DNA of 64,000 nt from Larix kaempferi (Eukaryota > Streptophyta > Pinopsida > Pinales > Pinaceae). A program made the translations under genes and the position numbers. Shown in pieces: positions 24,420 through 36,600 of the stretch. The stretch covers positions 1,488,001 through 1,552,000 of the forward strand of contig BSBM01001387.1 in the NCBI GenBank assembly GCA_027924585.1, in the 5' to 3' direction. The notes under the pieces were generated by a model, which saw nothing but the letters and a program-made list of their open reading frames with translations, was not told the origin of the DNA and searched no databases. How positions within the stretch are numbered: position 1 is the first letter of the stretch; every line of letters starts with the position of its first letter.

Positions 24420-25050
24420 ATCAGTTGGATCATTTTATGTATGTATGTACGCATCATGTGGATGCTGGATATGATCAGTTGGATCATTTTATGTATGTAT
24501 GTACGCATCATGTGGATGCTAGATATGATCAGTTGGATCATTTTATGTATGTATGTATGCATCATGTTGGATGCTTGGACCATGTATCTGTATATGTATC
24601 AGGTGGATACATTGTATGATCAGGTGGATCATGTATGGTGATATGTATCATGTATTTGTATTTGTATCAGGTGGATACATTGATGATCGGGAGGATCATG
24701 TATGATATGTATCAGGTAGATACGTGGTATGCATCAGGTAGATGCATTGATGATCAGGAGGATCATGTATGATGATATGTATCATGTATTTGTATCAGGT
24801 GGATACATTGATGATCAGGAGGATCATGTATGATACTTGATATGCATCAGGTAGATGCATTGATGATCAGGATGATCATAGATGACGAGCTTCAGGATGT
24901 TGCTCCAGATGACATGCAGCAGGATGTTGCAGTGATGATGATCAGGATGATCATAGATGACGAGCTTCAGGATGTTGCTCCAGATGACATGCAGCAGGAT
25001 GTTGCAGTGATGATGATCAGGATGATCATGGATACATCAGGATGATGTAT
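24420..25050 (+). repeat. Short tandem repeats downstream of RNase H in copia E
   Basis: Three near-identical units of about 60 bp (24420-24565, core ATGATCAGTTGGATCATTTT). Then come irregular ATCAGGTGGATAC/GATCAGGAGGATCATG units (24600-24880). Then two near-identical units of about 75 bp (24878-25022, core GATGACGAGCTTCAGGATG). Open frames here on either strand are repeat artefacts. Confidence 0.88.
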
Positions 25051-25083
25051 GGTGATTATCAGTTGATACTCTGTGGCCGTGGA

Positions 25084-25620
25084 TCAGGTTGTGCAGATAA
25101 GCATGTAATTTGTGCCCTGGGAGATTTGCAGATGGTCTTTCGAGGTTTTGCCTATGGCATGTAATTTGTGCCCTGGGACATCTGGCAAATGCTCTTTCGA
25201 GGTTTTGCTTGGGAGGACATATAATTTGTGCCTTGGGAGATCTGCAGATAGTCTTTCGAGGTTTTGCCTATGGCATGTAATTTGTGCCCTGGGATATCTG
25301 GCAGATGCTCTTTCGAGGTTTTGTCCTATGGCATGTAATTTGTGCCCTGGGAGATCCGATAGGTTGAGCTGTGTGCTCGTAATCAGTCCTGGGATGCTCT
25401 TTCGAGGTTTTGTGGTGACCACATGTAATTTGTGCCCTGGGAGATCCGATAGGTTGAGCCTTGTGCTCGTAATCAGTCCTGGGATTCTCTTTCGAGGTTT
25501 TGTGGTGAGGTCACATGTAATTTGTGCCCTGGGAGATCCTATAGGTAGAGCCGTGTGCTCGTAACAGCCTGGGATGCTCTTTCGAGGTTTTGTGACGCAC
25601 GTAATAAGTCCTGAGGATTC
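25084..25620 (+). repeat. Tandem array before the 3' LTR of copia E
   Basis: Seven or so copies of a unit of about 60-90 bp marked by CATGTAATTTGTGCCCTGGGA and GCTCTTTCGAGGTTTTG. It corresponds to the array at 1-540 in copia A on the opposite strand. Conserved position suggests a structural or packaging role, which is inference. Confidence 0.88.
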
Positions 25621-25845
25621 CACAGTATGGCCAGTGATGACAAAGACCTGCAGGTGGTGGGCCTACATCCAGTATGAAAAAGGACTGGCTCTGTAGAACT
25701 TCCTATGACGAGTAGATTCAGAGATTGATTGAGATAGCAGTAGCAGTGATGATGATGATGACGATGCATCGATGACGATGATCCAGAGAAGATGACTTGT
25801 GCTAGAAGAACTGTGTTGAGAAATACCTTCCTAGTTAAGAGGGAG

Positions 25846-26452
25846 TGTTGATGTATATGTAACGTCGGAATGTATTTCACATATATGTATATTGTATTCC
25901 TATAGAGATGGTTTTATTCCTCTATACGGAAGTGTCGTCATTTATATTGTAAGTGTCGTAACTTATACTTGATGGGTTATTAGACCACCTTGTTTGGGGT
26001 CGGCCCTGTATAAGTCATGTGGGTCAAAGGGTTATTAGACCACCCTATTGGGGGTCGGCCCAGTCATCATTATGTTATGTGGTTAAGTTCGAGCCTACAT
26101 GAGTTAGGTAAAAAGGCAAGTCAAGTCAAGTATAAATAGAGTGCGGGAGGCACTCTATTTGCTCACTCACTTCTCACACATGCACTCAAGGAGGAGTGGC
26201 GCACTTATGGAGGAGGAGGATCTGCTGCTAGGTTATGGCTATCTCTCTTGGTTGGTTGTATCATTGCTCTATCTATCTCTGAGGAAGTTATTGGGGTTTT
26301 TCACCTTTATGGTTTTCCCCAAGTAAATCTTTGTGTCTCTTGTGTGCTTGCATTATTGTCTCCATGATTGATATGCTGTAGATATGCTGTACATGTTGTT
26401 CTCTCAGTTAAGATCCTAAGATCAGATTGAAGTAAATTCTGAAAATTTAACA
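25846..26452 (+). repeat. 3' LTR of copia E
   Basis: 607 bp, preceded by purine-rich AAGAGGGAG. TATA box TATAAATA at 26131-26138. The unduplicated form of the LTR. Confidence 0.96.
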
Positions 26453-26457
26453 GAGGC

Positions 26458-26555
26458 CGAGACATCAGGAGGGATAACACATGAGGAGGTGTCCATAGGC
26501 TCACTACATGCACCAATATTCTGCTTATCTAGAGCCTTGTCCAAGTTGGACCATC
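26458..26555 (-). pseudogene. Element B gag fragment between E and C
   Basis: Minus-strand reading gives SNLDKALDKQNIGACSEPM. It continues in frame from CPFELW at 30946-30960 on the far side of element C. These are the only B sequences left between two nested insertions. Confidence 0.82.
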
Positions 26556-27320
26556 TGGTCCGAAAATGATAGGATATTTATAACCATTATTTGCATGTGA
26601 AAGTTTGAATGTTTAAATCCATTAAAAAGGATTTAAATGACAAAATTAAAGAGCATAAATGAAGCACATAAAATACATAAAAGATATGCAAACCATGAAA
26701 TTTGTAGGAAAGAACTGATAATGGAGTTCACCCTTCTTGGGATACGTCTCTGGGCCACTTCTAATGAGAATGTTGATCTTATTTAGTCTTCAAAGCTTAC
26801 AAACATGATTTTCTAGAAACACTTCCGTTTTCTGTCAATTATAAGAAAAAACAGAAAACACCACTGCAATCCTCTTGAAATTTTGAGAAAAATGAGTATA
26901 AACTCAACTACCTTTACCTGAGGCCTCCACTGGCATGCAAATCGAGAAACTATGCATGCATAAAAGACAAAATAGTATGGATTGTACAAATTTCACCTTA
27001 GGATCTGTGCCCATTAGTGGTTGTATAGATCTCGAGAACTGTGCAAAACCACCTTGGGATCCGTGTCGAAAAGACCTCGGAATCCATGCAAAACTACCTT
27101 GGGATCTATGCCCGGTACTAGCATCGAACTCTGTGTAAAATCACTCTGTTCTCCCTCAGAAACTGTGTCCAAGTGGTCACCAAAAACTGCCTTCAGGGAT
27201 CAAATTTTTGTGGTTTAAATAGTGTTTTGGGTGCCCGTGGAGGAGCCATGCGCCCCTTTTTTAACTCTATCACCGTAGACAACTTTTAAGTTTTTTTTGT
27301 TGTTGATTGCTAAACGAAAA

Positions 27321-27390
27321 GGCCGTGGCCCAATGGTAAAGCATTGCAATATTGGGGCAGAGGTCCCGGGGTCAAACCCGTGGGCCTCTC
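27321..27390 (+). repeat. tRNA-like (SINE-like) segment 1 in C LTR
   Basis: GGCCGTGGCCCAATGGTAAAG has the look of an A box (TGGCCCAATGG). CGGGGTCAAACCC, about 40 bp on, looks like a B box in a TpsiC arm. A matching segment lies at 30274-30344 in the other LTR. Probably a tRNA-derived SINE fossil captured by an ancestral LTR. I do not call a functional tRNA because the arms do not fold cleanly by eye. Confidence 0.5.
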
Positions 27391-27682
27391 CCCTTCCCAT
27401 GTGCTTTTTGTTAAGGTTTAAATGGTGGATATATTGTATTGTTCCACGTTGTAGTTCAGTGATATATATTATGGTTTTGGCAATGATATGGTATAGTTGT
27501 TAGCATATTATATGGTGTTGGATCCACGTTGAACTTGTGACTCAAATCTACATTCCAATGGGTGGCCTCGGTGTTGACCATGGAGTCGAGGGGTAAACCC
27601 TCGACCCCGCCCCATTTCCAAAAAATAATGTCATTCAAACTTAAATACAACCTATGCCCTATACATGTTAAGTGACATCGGT

Positions 27683-27758
27683 AGGAGGCTTGGCTAGTAG
27701 AGCTCTATGAAAAATCTAGTGGACTTGGAGGTCTTGGGTTCGATCCTCATAGACTCCA
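27683..27758 (+). repeat. tRNA-like (SINE-like) segment 2 in C LTR
   Basis: GGCTTGGCTAGTAGAGCTC looks like an A box and GGTTCGATCC at 27737-27746 is a consensus Pol III B box. The counterpart at 30634-30710 has GGTTCAATCC. Not a functional tRNA by inspection. Confidence 0.5.
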
Positions 27759-28176
27759 CACAATTTTTACAAACCATTCCTTTTACAATTTTTTTTTCCA
27801 ATTTAACCATTTTTAACCATTTTGTCGAAACTTCTAACCTTGACAACTTCTGCATCTTGAGGCTGATTCACGCGAAACAAGCATTGACAGAAAGCTATTG
27901 ACGAGCGCTTTACCACTGTAAGATTTATTTTACTATTTGAATACTTCTACTTTGATCGACCATTGAAGATCCTCTTGGATCAAACCTTCCAACTGAGAAG
28001 CTTTTCAGACCACCAAAAACCTGAATCATTCAGAATTCAAGTGAGGATATGTTCATCTCACTTGTCCCGTATCACTTGTCCATTCTTCTTGTAACCTTTA
28101 AATTCGAATTATCATAATAACAATCAACATTGCACTAACACTGTTAATTACATTAATACCTTTTTCCACAAAATCT

Positions 28177-29462
28177 TCATTCAATATTGTTGGCACAAAC
28201 CATATACTGTTGATGAGTAGTAAGCTGAATATCTTTATAAGTAGAAGCACATGAAGAACCAATGTTAGAATCATTACCAACAATATATTTACCTTTCACA
28301 CCTACGATTGATATCTTTGTTTCATCCTCGAAATCCGATCCAAGGTCCTCAATGATAACCGTGGATTTTTGCTTCCTTTTCTGATCCTTAAACCACTTTG
28401 GTTTCAATTATGGATGTAGCTTCCAACATTGTTCTGCATCATGTCCATCTCTCTGACAATGAGAACATGAAAGTTATGTGTCCCCTTTCTTCACAGTAAT
28501 TGTATGCTTGCTCTTCCCTTTGTCCTTACCTTCTTTCAACTTTCTGGATTCAAATGAGGATAAGTCATCATGAACATTCTTCCCTTTGGATTCAATATGT
28601 GTGGCTTGAACACATACTTCATCCAGGTTATTAGGATTAAACATAAGTATTGTATGACGCAAATAACTATGTAATCCTCCAATAAACTTGAGAAGAGTTT
28701 CTTGAGTGTAGAGAGGTATACCCAAAATCAAATGTCTCTTTCTGAATGCCCGAGTGTATTCTTGTACATTCTGACCTTTACCTTGCCTTAAGTTTTTCCA
28801 ATCGATCATGGCTTTTTGTATGTATAGTAATGGATAAAATTGCTTCTTTAATGCAACAGTAAATTCATACCAGGAAGAAATAATTTACCTTTTGTAAGGA
28901 TGCCTTCTTGTTTTTTACTCTCCCACCAGATGAGTGCAGTGCCTCCAAGGCGGAAAGTATCCAACTTGATATTTGCACTATCATCAGCAAGCTTTTGGAT
29001 CTTTCAATATACTTCAATTTGTCTGATCCATTCATCCATTTTTTCTGCATTAAGTTCACCATTATATGTAGGCAAATCAAACTTAATATCAAGTTTCAAA
29101 TAAGGTAAATCAGACTTAATATTCTCAGATTGTTTCTTTGAATTTGAAGAAGCAGTACTGGAACTTTCAGAAGAGGAAGAAGAGGATGGAGAAGAAGGAT
29201 CAAAAGGGCCACCTCCTTTTCCTGAAGTATCATTCTCTTCTTTCTCCTTCTTCTTTTTCTTTTTTTTCCAGTCTCCCTTGATAATTTGCAAAAAATTTTG
29301 TACTCCATTTTCCATCTGATAGAAAGATTTGTGGAAATCCTTCTCATCTTCTTCTCGGTAGTCTTCATATCCCATTTTCTTTCTTCTTCTTGAACCAATT
29401 TCTGGATCAAACTCTTCAAGCTCTCCTTCACCAGTTTTAAGTAGGCTTGATCTTGTTAACAT
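28177..29462 (-). pseudogene. Gypsy-type Gag of element C, broken into frames
   Basis: 29004-29462 is the N-terminal part (MLTRSSLLKTGEGELEEFDPE), with a Lys run, a Ser run and then KFDLPTYNGELNAEKMDEWI, typical of gypsy Gag before the capsid domain. 28474-28809 continues (IDWKNLRQGKGQNVQEYTRAF, LHSYLRHTILMFNPNNLDEVC). A zinc knuckle CSHCQRDGHDAEQC (C-X2-C-X4-H-X4-C) lies at about 28426-28466. 28177-28407 continues with KPKWFKDQKRKQKSTVI. Stops and a shift separate these parts. No protease or RT follows. Confidence 0.85.
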
Positions 29463-29507
29463 TCACAAATTTACAATGCATTGGTTAAGTTGCTCTGATA
29501 CCAAACT

Positions 29508-30945
29508 TGATCTGAAAATGACAGGATCATTATAACCATTATTTGCATGTGAAAGTTTGAATGTTTAAATCCATTAAAAATGATTTAAATGAAAAAAATA
29601 GAGAGAATAACTGAAGCATATACAACACATAAAAGAGATGCAAACCATGAAATTTGTAGGCAAGAACTGATAATGGAGTTCACCCTTCTTGGGATACATC
29701 TCTGGGCCACTTATAATGAGAAGGCTGATCTTAGTTAGTCTTCAAAGCTTACAAATATGATTTTCTAGAAACACCTCTGTTTTCTGTTAGTTATTAGAAA
29801 AAAACCGAAAACACCACTCTGATCCTCTCGAAATTTTGAGAAAAATGAGTATAAACCTGACTACCTTTGCTTGAGGCCTCCTCTCGAATGCAAGTTGAGA
29901 ATCTCTTCTTGCATAAAAGACAAAAAAATACGGACTGTACAAATTTCACCTCGAGATTCGTTCCCATTAATGGTTTTACGGAACATGGGAACTATGCAAA
30001 ACCACCTCAGGATCTGTGCTGAAACCACCTTGGAATCTATGCAAAACCACCTCGGGATCCATTCCCTGTACTATCCTCAAACTCTTTGCAAAACCACTAT
30101 GTTCTCCCTTGGAAACTGTGCCCAAGTGGTCTCCAAAAAATTCCTTCAGGGTTTCGAATTTTCATGGTTTAAATAGTGTTTTGGGCACGCGTGGAGGAGC
30201 CACGCGCCCCTTTTTTTACTCTATCACCGAAAACAACTTTTAAGTTGTTTTTTCCATTGGTTTCTCAAAGGAAGAGCCGTGGTCCAATGGCAAAGGAGTG
30301 AAATATTGGGGAAGAGGTCCCAGGGTCAAACCCGTAGGCCTCTCCTCTTCCCACACTCTTTTTGTTAATGTTTAAACAGTGGATATATTGTATTGTTCCA
30401 CGTTGTAGTTCGATGATATATATTATGGTTTTGGCAGTGATATGGTATAGTTGATGGAATATTATATGGTGTTGTCTCCACGTAGAACTTGTGACTTGGC
30501 TCTACGTTCCAATGGGAGGTCTCGGTGTTGACCATAGGGTTGAGGGCTAAGCCCTCGACCTCGCCCCATTTCCAAAGCATAACATTCAAACTTAAATACA
30601 TCCTATGCCCTATACATGTTAAGTGACATAGGTAGGAGGCTTGGCTAGTAGAGCTTTGCGAAAAATCTAGTGGATTTGGAGGTATTGGGTTCAATCCCCA
30701 TAGATGCCACCCAATTTTTACAAACCATTCCTTTTACACATTGTTTTTCCAATTTAACCATTTTTTTTCCATTTTTAACCATTTTTGTTGAAACTTCTAA
30801 CCCTGACAACTTCTGCATCCAGAGGTTGTTTCATGCGAAACAAGCATTGATGGAGAGATCTTGACGAGCTCTTTACCATTGTAAGCTTTATTTTAATATT
30901 TGAATACTTCTACCTTGATAAACCATTGAATATCCTCCTGGATCA
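29508..30945 (-). repeat. 5' LTR of element C
   Basis: 1,438-bp partner of 26556-27982, next to the primer-site complement at 29492-29503. It carries the same two tRNA-like segments (30274-30344 and 30634-30710). Confidence 0.88.
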
Positions 30946-31242
30946 CCATAGCTCAAAAGGACAGTCTGCAGAAACAATAAGGTAGTGCATATTTGAAGAC
31001 ATTTCCAGACACATAACTCTGAATGCTCTATCATATTCATTCATCCATTCATTCTTCTCTTCAAAGGACTCTGGCTCACTCACAATACCAATAGACACAT
31101 CATAGAGACATTGTCTCTTTAGAGATGCAACCATGTTTGGATTCCACTCAACATAGTTGAATGGAGTAAGAGGAGGATCAACTTTCAAATCCATGAAATT
31201 GTACCTGCAAAAAACACTCAAGAAGAAATTTTGTAAGAACAA
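30946..31242 (-). pseudogene. Element B Gag-like N-terminal domain
   Basis: The frame from 31242 contains MDLKVDPPLTPFNYVEWNPNM, the same domain as in element D (LEGIPPLSLFNYDEWKPNM), ending in CPFELW where element C inserted. Resembles the N-terminal part of copia-type Gag. Immediately downstream of the B primer site. Confidence 0.82.
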
Positions 31243-31255
31243 GGCTTTGATACCA

Positions 31256-31588
31256 TGTGAGAATTTTTAACAGCCTGAATCTAGTTCATTGAATAAATCT
31301 CACAATTAGTTTTGCAAGAATGCAGAGAAGGAAGACAATTTGAGGAAAACACATGAGAAAAAGAAACTCAATTGAGTAAAACTCCATCTTGATATTATTG
31401 AAAAATAAGAGTACAATAAATAATACATCTCAGGAGATAAAATCGAATGCACTAAATGCAATTTGAAAATCTCAGAAAAGGAAGGCTTACTAAAAGAAAA
31501 AAAACCCCAATAGTGGAAACATCACTTTCCAACTCAGTCAAGGACCTCACGAATTAGCTAAATCAGGTATGGCAGCTAATGAGTGATG
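31256..31588 (-). repeat. Element B 5' LTR, left part (interrupted by the 27-kb transposon)
   Basis: Begins TGTGAGAATTTTTAAC right after the primer-site complement and ends at the TGAT target duplication (31585-31588). Continues at 58690. Confidence 0.93.
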
Positions 31589-31617
31589 GGTGAAAACATG
31601 AAGTTGGGAAACAATTT
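31589..31617 (+). repeat. Left terminal inverted repeat
   Basis: 29 bp starting GGGTGAAAACATGAAG. Complementary to the right end with two mismatches. Confidence 0.9.
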
Positions 31618-32400
31618 TGGCTTGTTTTTGACAAAAAAAACTGCTAATTTTTATGTTTTTCAACTTCGACCTATTCAAACCCATATATCCCTTAGGAATT
31701 TCAACTTGAAGTAAACACAAAGGTTTTACATAATTGAATTAGCTTTCTACTCGTATTTTTTTTAAATTTTTTTATGGACATATCGTGGGACAAATTTGTT
31801 GTCAACCAACGACATAAACTTGAAAATTTTAGGTATGGATAATGAGTGACCCGTGTTGACCATGGTTTTTTGATATATGGTTATTAATTTTAGGGAAAAA
31901 AATTTTAGGCTCATATTCTACACACGCTAAACTTGATCCTGGACTATATTTTGAGTTTTTTAATACTTGGGAACTATTTTTTATTATTAATAGAAACAAC
32001 ATATGTTAAAAAAATGGTACATTATCGACACATGTTTTTGTCTTCTCATTTTGTTTCAAATGTGACTCTTATCAAGCAAACTAAAACCAACCCATTGAAG
32101 AGGACAGTTCAAGGAACATCCCTGTATTTTTTAAAAAAAATTTGGCTTCGGCATTGTTATGATATTGAATTTTCATTGTGACTAATTTTTAAGTCACTAA
32201 AGTTTTTAATGATAAAGTTTAGTAAAAAAATAGAAACATATAGTAATCCTAAACGAAATTCGAAAATTTTTATATTATGAGAAAGTAGATTGAATGACGA
32301 ATCTACTGGTATAAACTTCGACATGTAATTCTCATTTTTTGCAGTGGTCCGACCTTGTTAGAGTGACACGTTTCTGCATTCTGCAGAAATTATGCTAGAA
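31618..32400. other. AT-rich left end of the 27-kb transposon
   Basis: No gene. AT-rich, with an 82-codon frame at 31933-32181 that shows no recognisable motif. The terminal GGGTGAAAAC sequence is not repeated here. Confidence 0.5.
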
Positions 32401-32404
32401 CTGT

Positions 32405-32850
32405 TGACCAAAAACTCTCAGCCCAGAAAATGTCTTGGGCGAGAGTCCTTCCCCCTCAAAAATTAACCCAGAGTTAATGAAAACTCTCGGATGAAAGTTG
32501 ATTTAAACTCTCATCACAAAGGTTATAACATTTCTTGACCGAGGATTTTGTTACATAATCCACCAAGAATATTTTAGGCCCCAACACATTAAATATTAAA
32601 TTTCCTTTATTTGTGGGCAGGATTCCACATTATTTGGATGGGATGCCCGTGATTCTCGACCGAGAATGGTATATATAATCTCTCGGCTGAGATACTCTTC
32701 CAAATTATTTCATCCGAGGATTTGTTTTCAGTGGATTGTTTTTTCAGCGGAGGGTTTGTTTTCAGCTAAGGTTTTTTCAGCCGAGGGTTTGTTTTCAACA
32801 GATTTTTTTCAGGTGATCATTTTTTTCAGCCGAGAGTCTATTCATTCAAT
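32405..32850 (+). repeat. Left subterminal palindromic repeat cluster
   Basis: About ten variants of a CTCGGCCGAG-like palindrome within 450 bp: CTTGGGCGAGAG, ACTCTCGGATGA, CTTGACCGAGGA, CTCGACCGAGAA, CTCTCGGCTGAGA, CAGCCGAGGG, CAGCCGAGAG. Several sit beside TTTTCAG or GTTTTCA. A matching cluster lies at 58380-58620. Such subterminal repeats are transposase-binding sites in some families (CACTA, Mutator); that role here is inference. Confidence 0.75.
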
Positions 32851-33608
32851 TTCAATTATGCCTAATGCTGTACTTGCTCTCTTCTTGGTTGTTGAACCTT
32901 GAAATCATCTTATATATTTACAAAATGTTAAATTTCACTTGAAAAGGGTTACAAATCACCACTTCTATCAAGCAAGGTTTGGAGATTAAACTCATTGGTA
33001 TTTAAAGTAAATTTTTAGTGCTTTTAATGAAGACTATTTTTAGTTTGATAGGCAAAATCTTTTAGTACATTTCCATTGGGAAATTTTTCATCACATTTTT
33101 CTTTATTGTTTAGAATTAGTACTTGTGCGAATTGTGTTGGTTGTTGCATGGTGAAATATTCCCTAAAAGAGGCCTCGTTTGTTTGTATTCACTAAGTTTT
33201 CACTACTTTTTCTCTTGAATCACCCATAATGAGCATTTTGATTACATTCATAATTGTTTTAAGATTTGTAGTATCACATGTCTTTGATGAATATTTGAGA
33301 TCTAAAGAATTGAGACTGAAGCACATAACAAGTCTTGCACTATTTTGAAATTGTTGTTTTATATGATCATGGTATTCTTGATATAAAGGTAAGGTTAGAT
33401 CAATCAATGCTTTGTATTCATTTTACATGCATAAGAACTATTTCATGTTGAAGAGGTTTTTGGATACTATTTGGCCATAATAAGAACTATTTCATTTTGA
33501 ATGAATAACACTTATTGGGTCAATGTACTGTTCTTTTTTTTTCAGCATATAACTCTCAATTCTCATATGTTTTCATGCATTGGATTTTAGGTCTTTATTT
33601 ATTTCAAC

Positions 33609-36600
33609 ATGGGAAACCGAAAGAAACGTGAAAGAAAATATGATCGTAGCAGAGTTGATGAAGAGGAAAGGAAAGAGAGATCTCGTGTTTCTATGAGAAA
33701 TTCAAGAGAAAAAAGAGTAATGGAAATAAACGTGGAGGCACATGGCAATGACGAAGAAATGCAAAATGTGAATGCACATGGCGGTGACAAAGAAATGCAA
33801 AATGTGAATGCACATGGCGGTGATGAAGGAATCTAAATAGTCGAAGATTAAATTGATGAAAGAAATGAGGAACATGGAGGTGACGAGGAAATGACAAATG
33901 TGGAGCAAACTATGGGTAGCGTTGATATTGAGACCATGAGTGGTGAGTAAATATTTTTTTATATGTTTATAATTTACTTTATAATACTTGAGTATATATA
34001 TATATATATATCTGATTTGAAAGTGAATAAAATCTTATAAATTTATATTTATTTTTATGCAGGGTTGACATCCAACATACAACATCCTACCACAGTTAGC
34101 AATATACAGAGATTAACTGGAAGCTGCAGCAATATCGTCATTGATGATATTTTTTTGGAGAATTCGGATCCAAGTAAAATTGAAGAAATGGGACCGCAGA
34201 TGCTTGATCGTACAGCTTGTTATAGAGTAGATAAGATAGTCAAAAAATATTTTGAAGGTATTTCTGTCATACAACAAGCTCAAATGTTGCATAAATTGTT
34301 AAAGCGAAAATGTATAAAAGATGCAATTACATTATTGGGCATTCAAATTGCCAAAGAGGCTAAGTCAAATCAGATTGTATCACAAAATCTGACCTCGGTC
34401 CTTGCATCACTTGCAAAAAAATGATCTCACAATTTCATGGTTGCTCGTAAAGCAATTCTAACAGGGGTTGTGTCAAAAAGCACTACAACTAGTCGTTTGT
34501 TGTCTACGATTGCAAGAACGTTAAAAACATCAAGAAAATTTTTATGGAAGCATAAAAAGATTCAGGTTCAATTAGATGAGGATGATGAAGTTGCATGTTG
34601 GGGTGTTATCTGTAGGCAACCTTATCAAGATAGACTTCCAGGTAATGTGAGGGACATGGTGAAAGAGTTTTGGGATGTAAACTTACGTGTCTTACCAAAT
34701 TAAAATGATGTTATTCGACATCGTATATCGAAAGGAAACTATAAAACTCATGCCAAACACATAACAACAATCACTCAAGTGGAAATGTTCAAAACTTTCA
34801 TGGAGAGTAATGTTGATGTGAAGATTTCCCTTAGCACATTTGTGAAGCTTAAGCCATGGTATGTCAGGCCCATCGTTGTTCGCGACACAAGTTGTTGTCG
34901 ATACCATGTAGAATTCAAATTATATTATGAGACATTTCTAACTTTTGGCATGCAGTGTTGGCCAAATAACCCCCCTCCTTCGAGTGTTCGTGAATTTGTA
35001 TCTAAAATATTATGTGCTCAAGAGAATCATCAAGTATTCTATAAGAAACAATGCGTCGGAGGTAAAAAATGTGAGGAATGTTCTGGTTTGGCCCTTTTTA
35101 ATGCTAACTACCCCATTGATGCAAACGATCCTCAATTGTCAAATGCAAGAGATATGTTTATGTTGACTATACTGCAGTTACAGATTCAACAACAACATCA
35201 AGAAATCTTAATTTGGTTGAAAGTTATATCTCTTTGACAGATTTTATGAATTTGTTCAGGGATCAAATATATAAATATATCAAGCACTCTCACTCAGAAC
35301 GATGGCAGGACTTACAGTTCAAGCAATCATGAGATGTATTTCCAAAAGGGACAATATTATCCATTGTTGATTTTGCAGAAAATTACACTTTCACTCTACA
35401 AAAGGAGATACAAAGTGAGTATTATTATTCAGATCAGGTATCTATACTTGTGCATATTACGTATAGACATGCAGAGATTGATGTCGATGGTTTTGATAGC
35501 AATGAAAATAAGCGTGAAGTGATTAAGGAGTATCATTTCTACATTAGTGATGATCGTACACATGATACATGTTTTGTCTAGCATTGTTTTGGTATTCTTT
35601 TTCAAGAATTAAAAAGAAGAAGGGTCACTTTTAAAGAACATTGGGTGTGGTCAGATGGTTGTGCTGGTCAGTTTAAATTGACACGATCCTTCTTATGGTT
35701 GTCTCACCTTCATAGAAACACGGATGTTTTCCACACATGGAGCTTTTTTGAAACGGGACATGGAAAAAGAGAACATGATGGTGCTGGGGCCTGTGTGAAA
35801 CATGCACTTAGGAGATATCAAATGAGTCATTCTGTTGCTTTCCTTGCAAATTTAAACGATGTTGTTAATTGGTGAAAACAAAATTTGAGCCATGAATTCA
35901 ATGAAAGGATGGGTAATGTGAGAAGGTTTTTCTGGAATATTGCAATGGGCGATGTTGACAAATCAATGCCGCATAATTGTACTGCAATCCTGAAAACAAG
36001 GGGCTTAAACTCCATTAGGAGTAAGAAAATGGAAAATATACAGGTAATCGAGAAATGGAAGTACTCTTGCTTTTGTCTTGCATGTATTGATGATGTAGAG
36101 TCTTTGGATGAGTTTCAAAACCAAACTAACAAATTTGTGAAACCATGGAGACATCAAGAATTGACACCATTTCCCCCATTTGGAAATATCAGCCATGTAG
36201 AGCATGACAATGAAGCGGTTGTGATTGACAAAGATTATGATCGTGTTTCTGATTTGGTTAGAGAAGGCGATGTATTTGCAGTCATTGCACCAGTAGATAA
36301 TCTAGAAAATGTGCATGATTATTTATTGAGATGCACTAGGTTGAAAAGCACATTGATGCAAGAATTTAAAGACCCGTCAAATTATACGTATGCAGTGGGT
36401 TCAATGGTTTTAATGGGACATTTCTTTGCAGAAGTAAGGAAATGTAAAGACCATATTCTTTTTCAAGACTACGAGTCAGATGTTATATGTGCTCAATACA
36501 ATCATTTGGTCATAGCAGCCCGATTGTAGTTGAAGGCAGTGAAGAGTAGGAAAAATTCCAAGCATCAACAATGGAAATTGTCGATAGAAGATCATAATGC

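Larger units (their letters stand above)
19365..26452 (+). mobile_element. Copia retrotransposon E: near-identical LTRs, deleted coding region
   Basis: 7,088-bp element with 5' LTR 19365-20015 (651 bp), 3' LTR 25846-26452 (607 bp) and a perfect 5-bp target duplication GAGGC (19360-19364 and 26453-26457). The primer site TGGTATCAGAGC is at 20016-20027 and the purine tract AAGAGGGAG is just before 25846. By eye the LTRs differ by four substitutions plus one 44-bp tandem duplication in the 5' copy. The interior keeps a gag scrap, part of RT and RNase H; protease and integrase are missing. Same family as copia A. Recent movement must have used proteins from another copy. Confidence 0.96.
26556..27982 (-). 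repeat. 3' LTR of element C
   Basis: Matches 29508-30945 along its full length, with the same order of marks: a poly-exon-like CC-rich block near 27000, tRNA-like segments near 27321 and 27683, and a hairpin near 27585. Boundaries are set by comparison of the two copies. Confidence 0.88.
26556..30945 (-). mobile_element. Gag-only gypsy-type LTR element C
   Basis: 4,390-bp minus-oriented element with LTRs at 26556-27982 (1,427 bp) and 29508-30945 (1,438 bp). Flanks CCATC (26551-26555) and CCATA (30946-30950) are a target duplication with one change. The primer-site complement GCTCTGATACCA lies at 29492-29503, just before the 5' LTR. The interior (27983-29507) encodes only a gypsy-type Gag with zinc knuckle. 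The LTRs are visibly diverged, so this insertion is older than E. LARD-like, needing enzymes in trans. Confidence 0.9.

Noticed and set aside
24272-24641. Overlapping frames of about 100 codons on both strands
   Set aside because: Produced by 60-bp tandem repeats downstream of RNase H in copia E.
25084-25623. Long frames on both strands (150 and 179 codons)
   Set aside because: They lie entirely in a tandem array whose unit happens to lack stops; the peptide repeats with the DNA unit.
27321-27390. Candidate tRNA gene
   Set aside because: A- and B-box-like motifs are present, but the arms do not form a clean cloverleaf by eye and the segment is duplicated as part of both LTRs. Kept as a SINE-like repeat.
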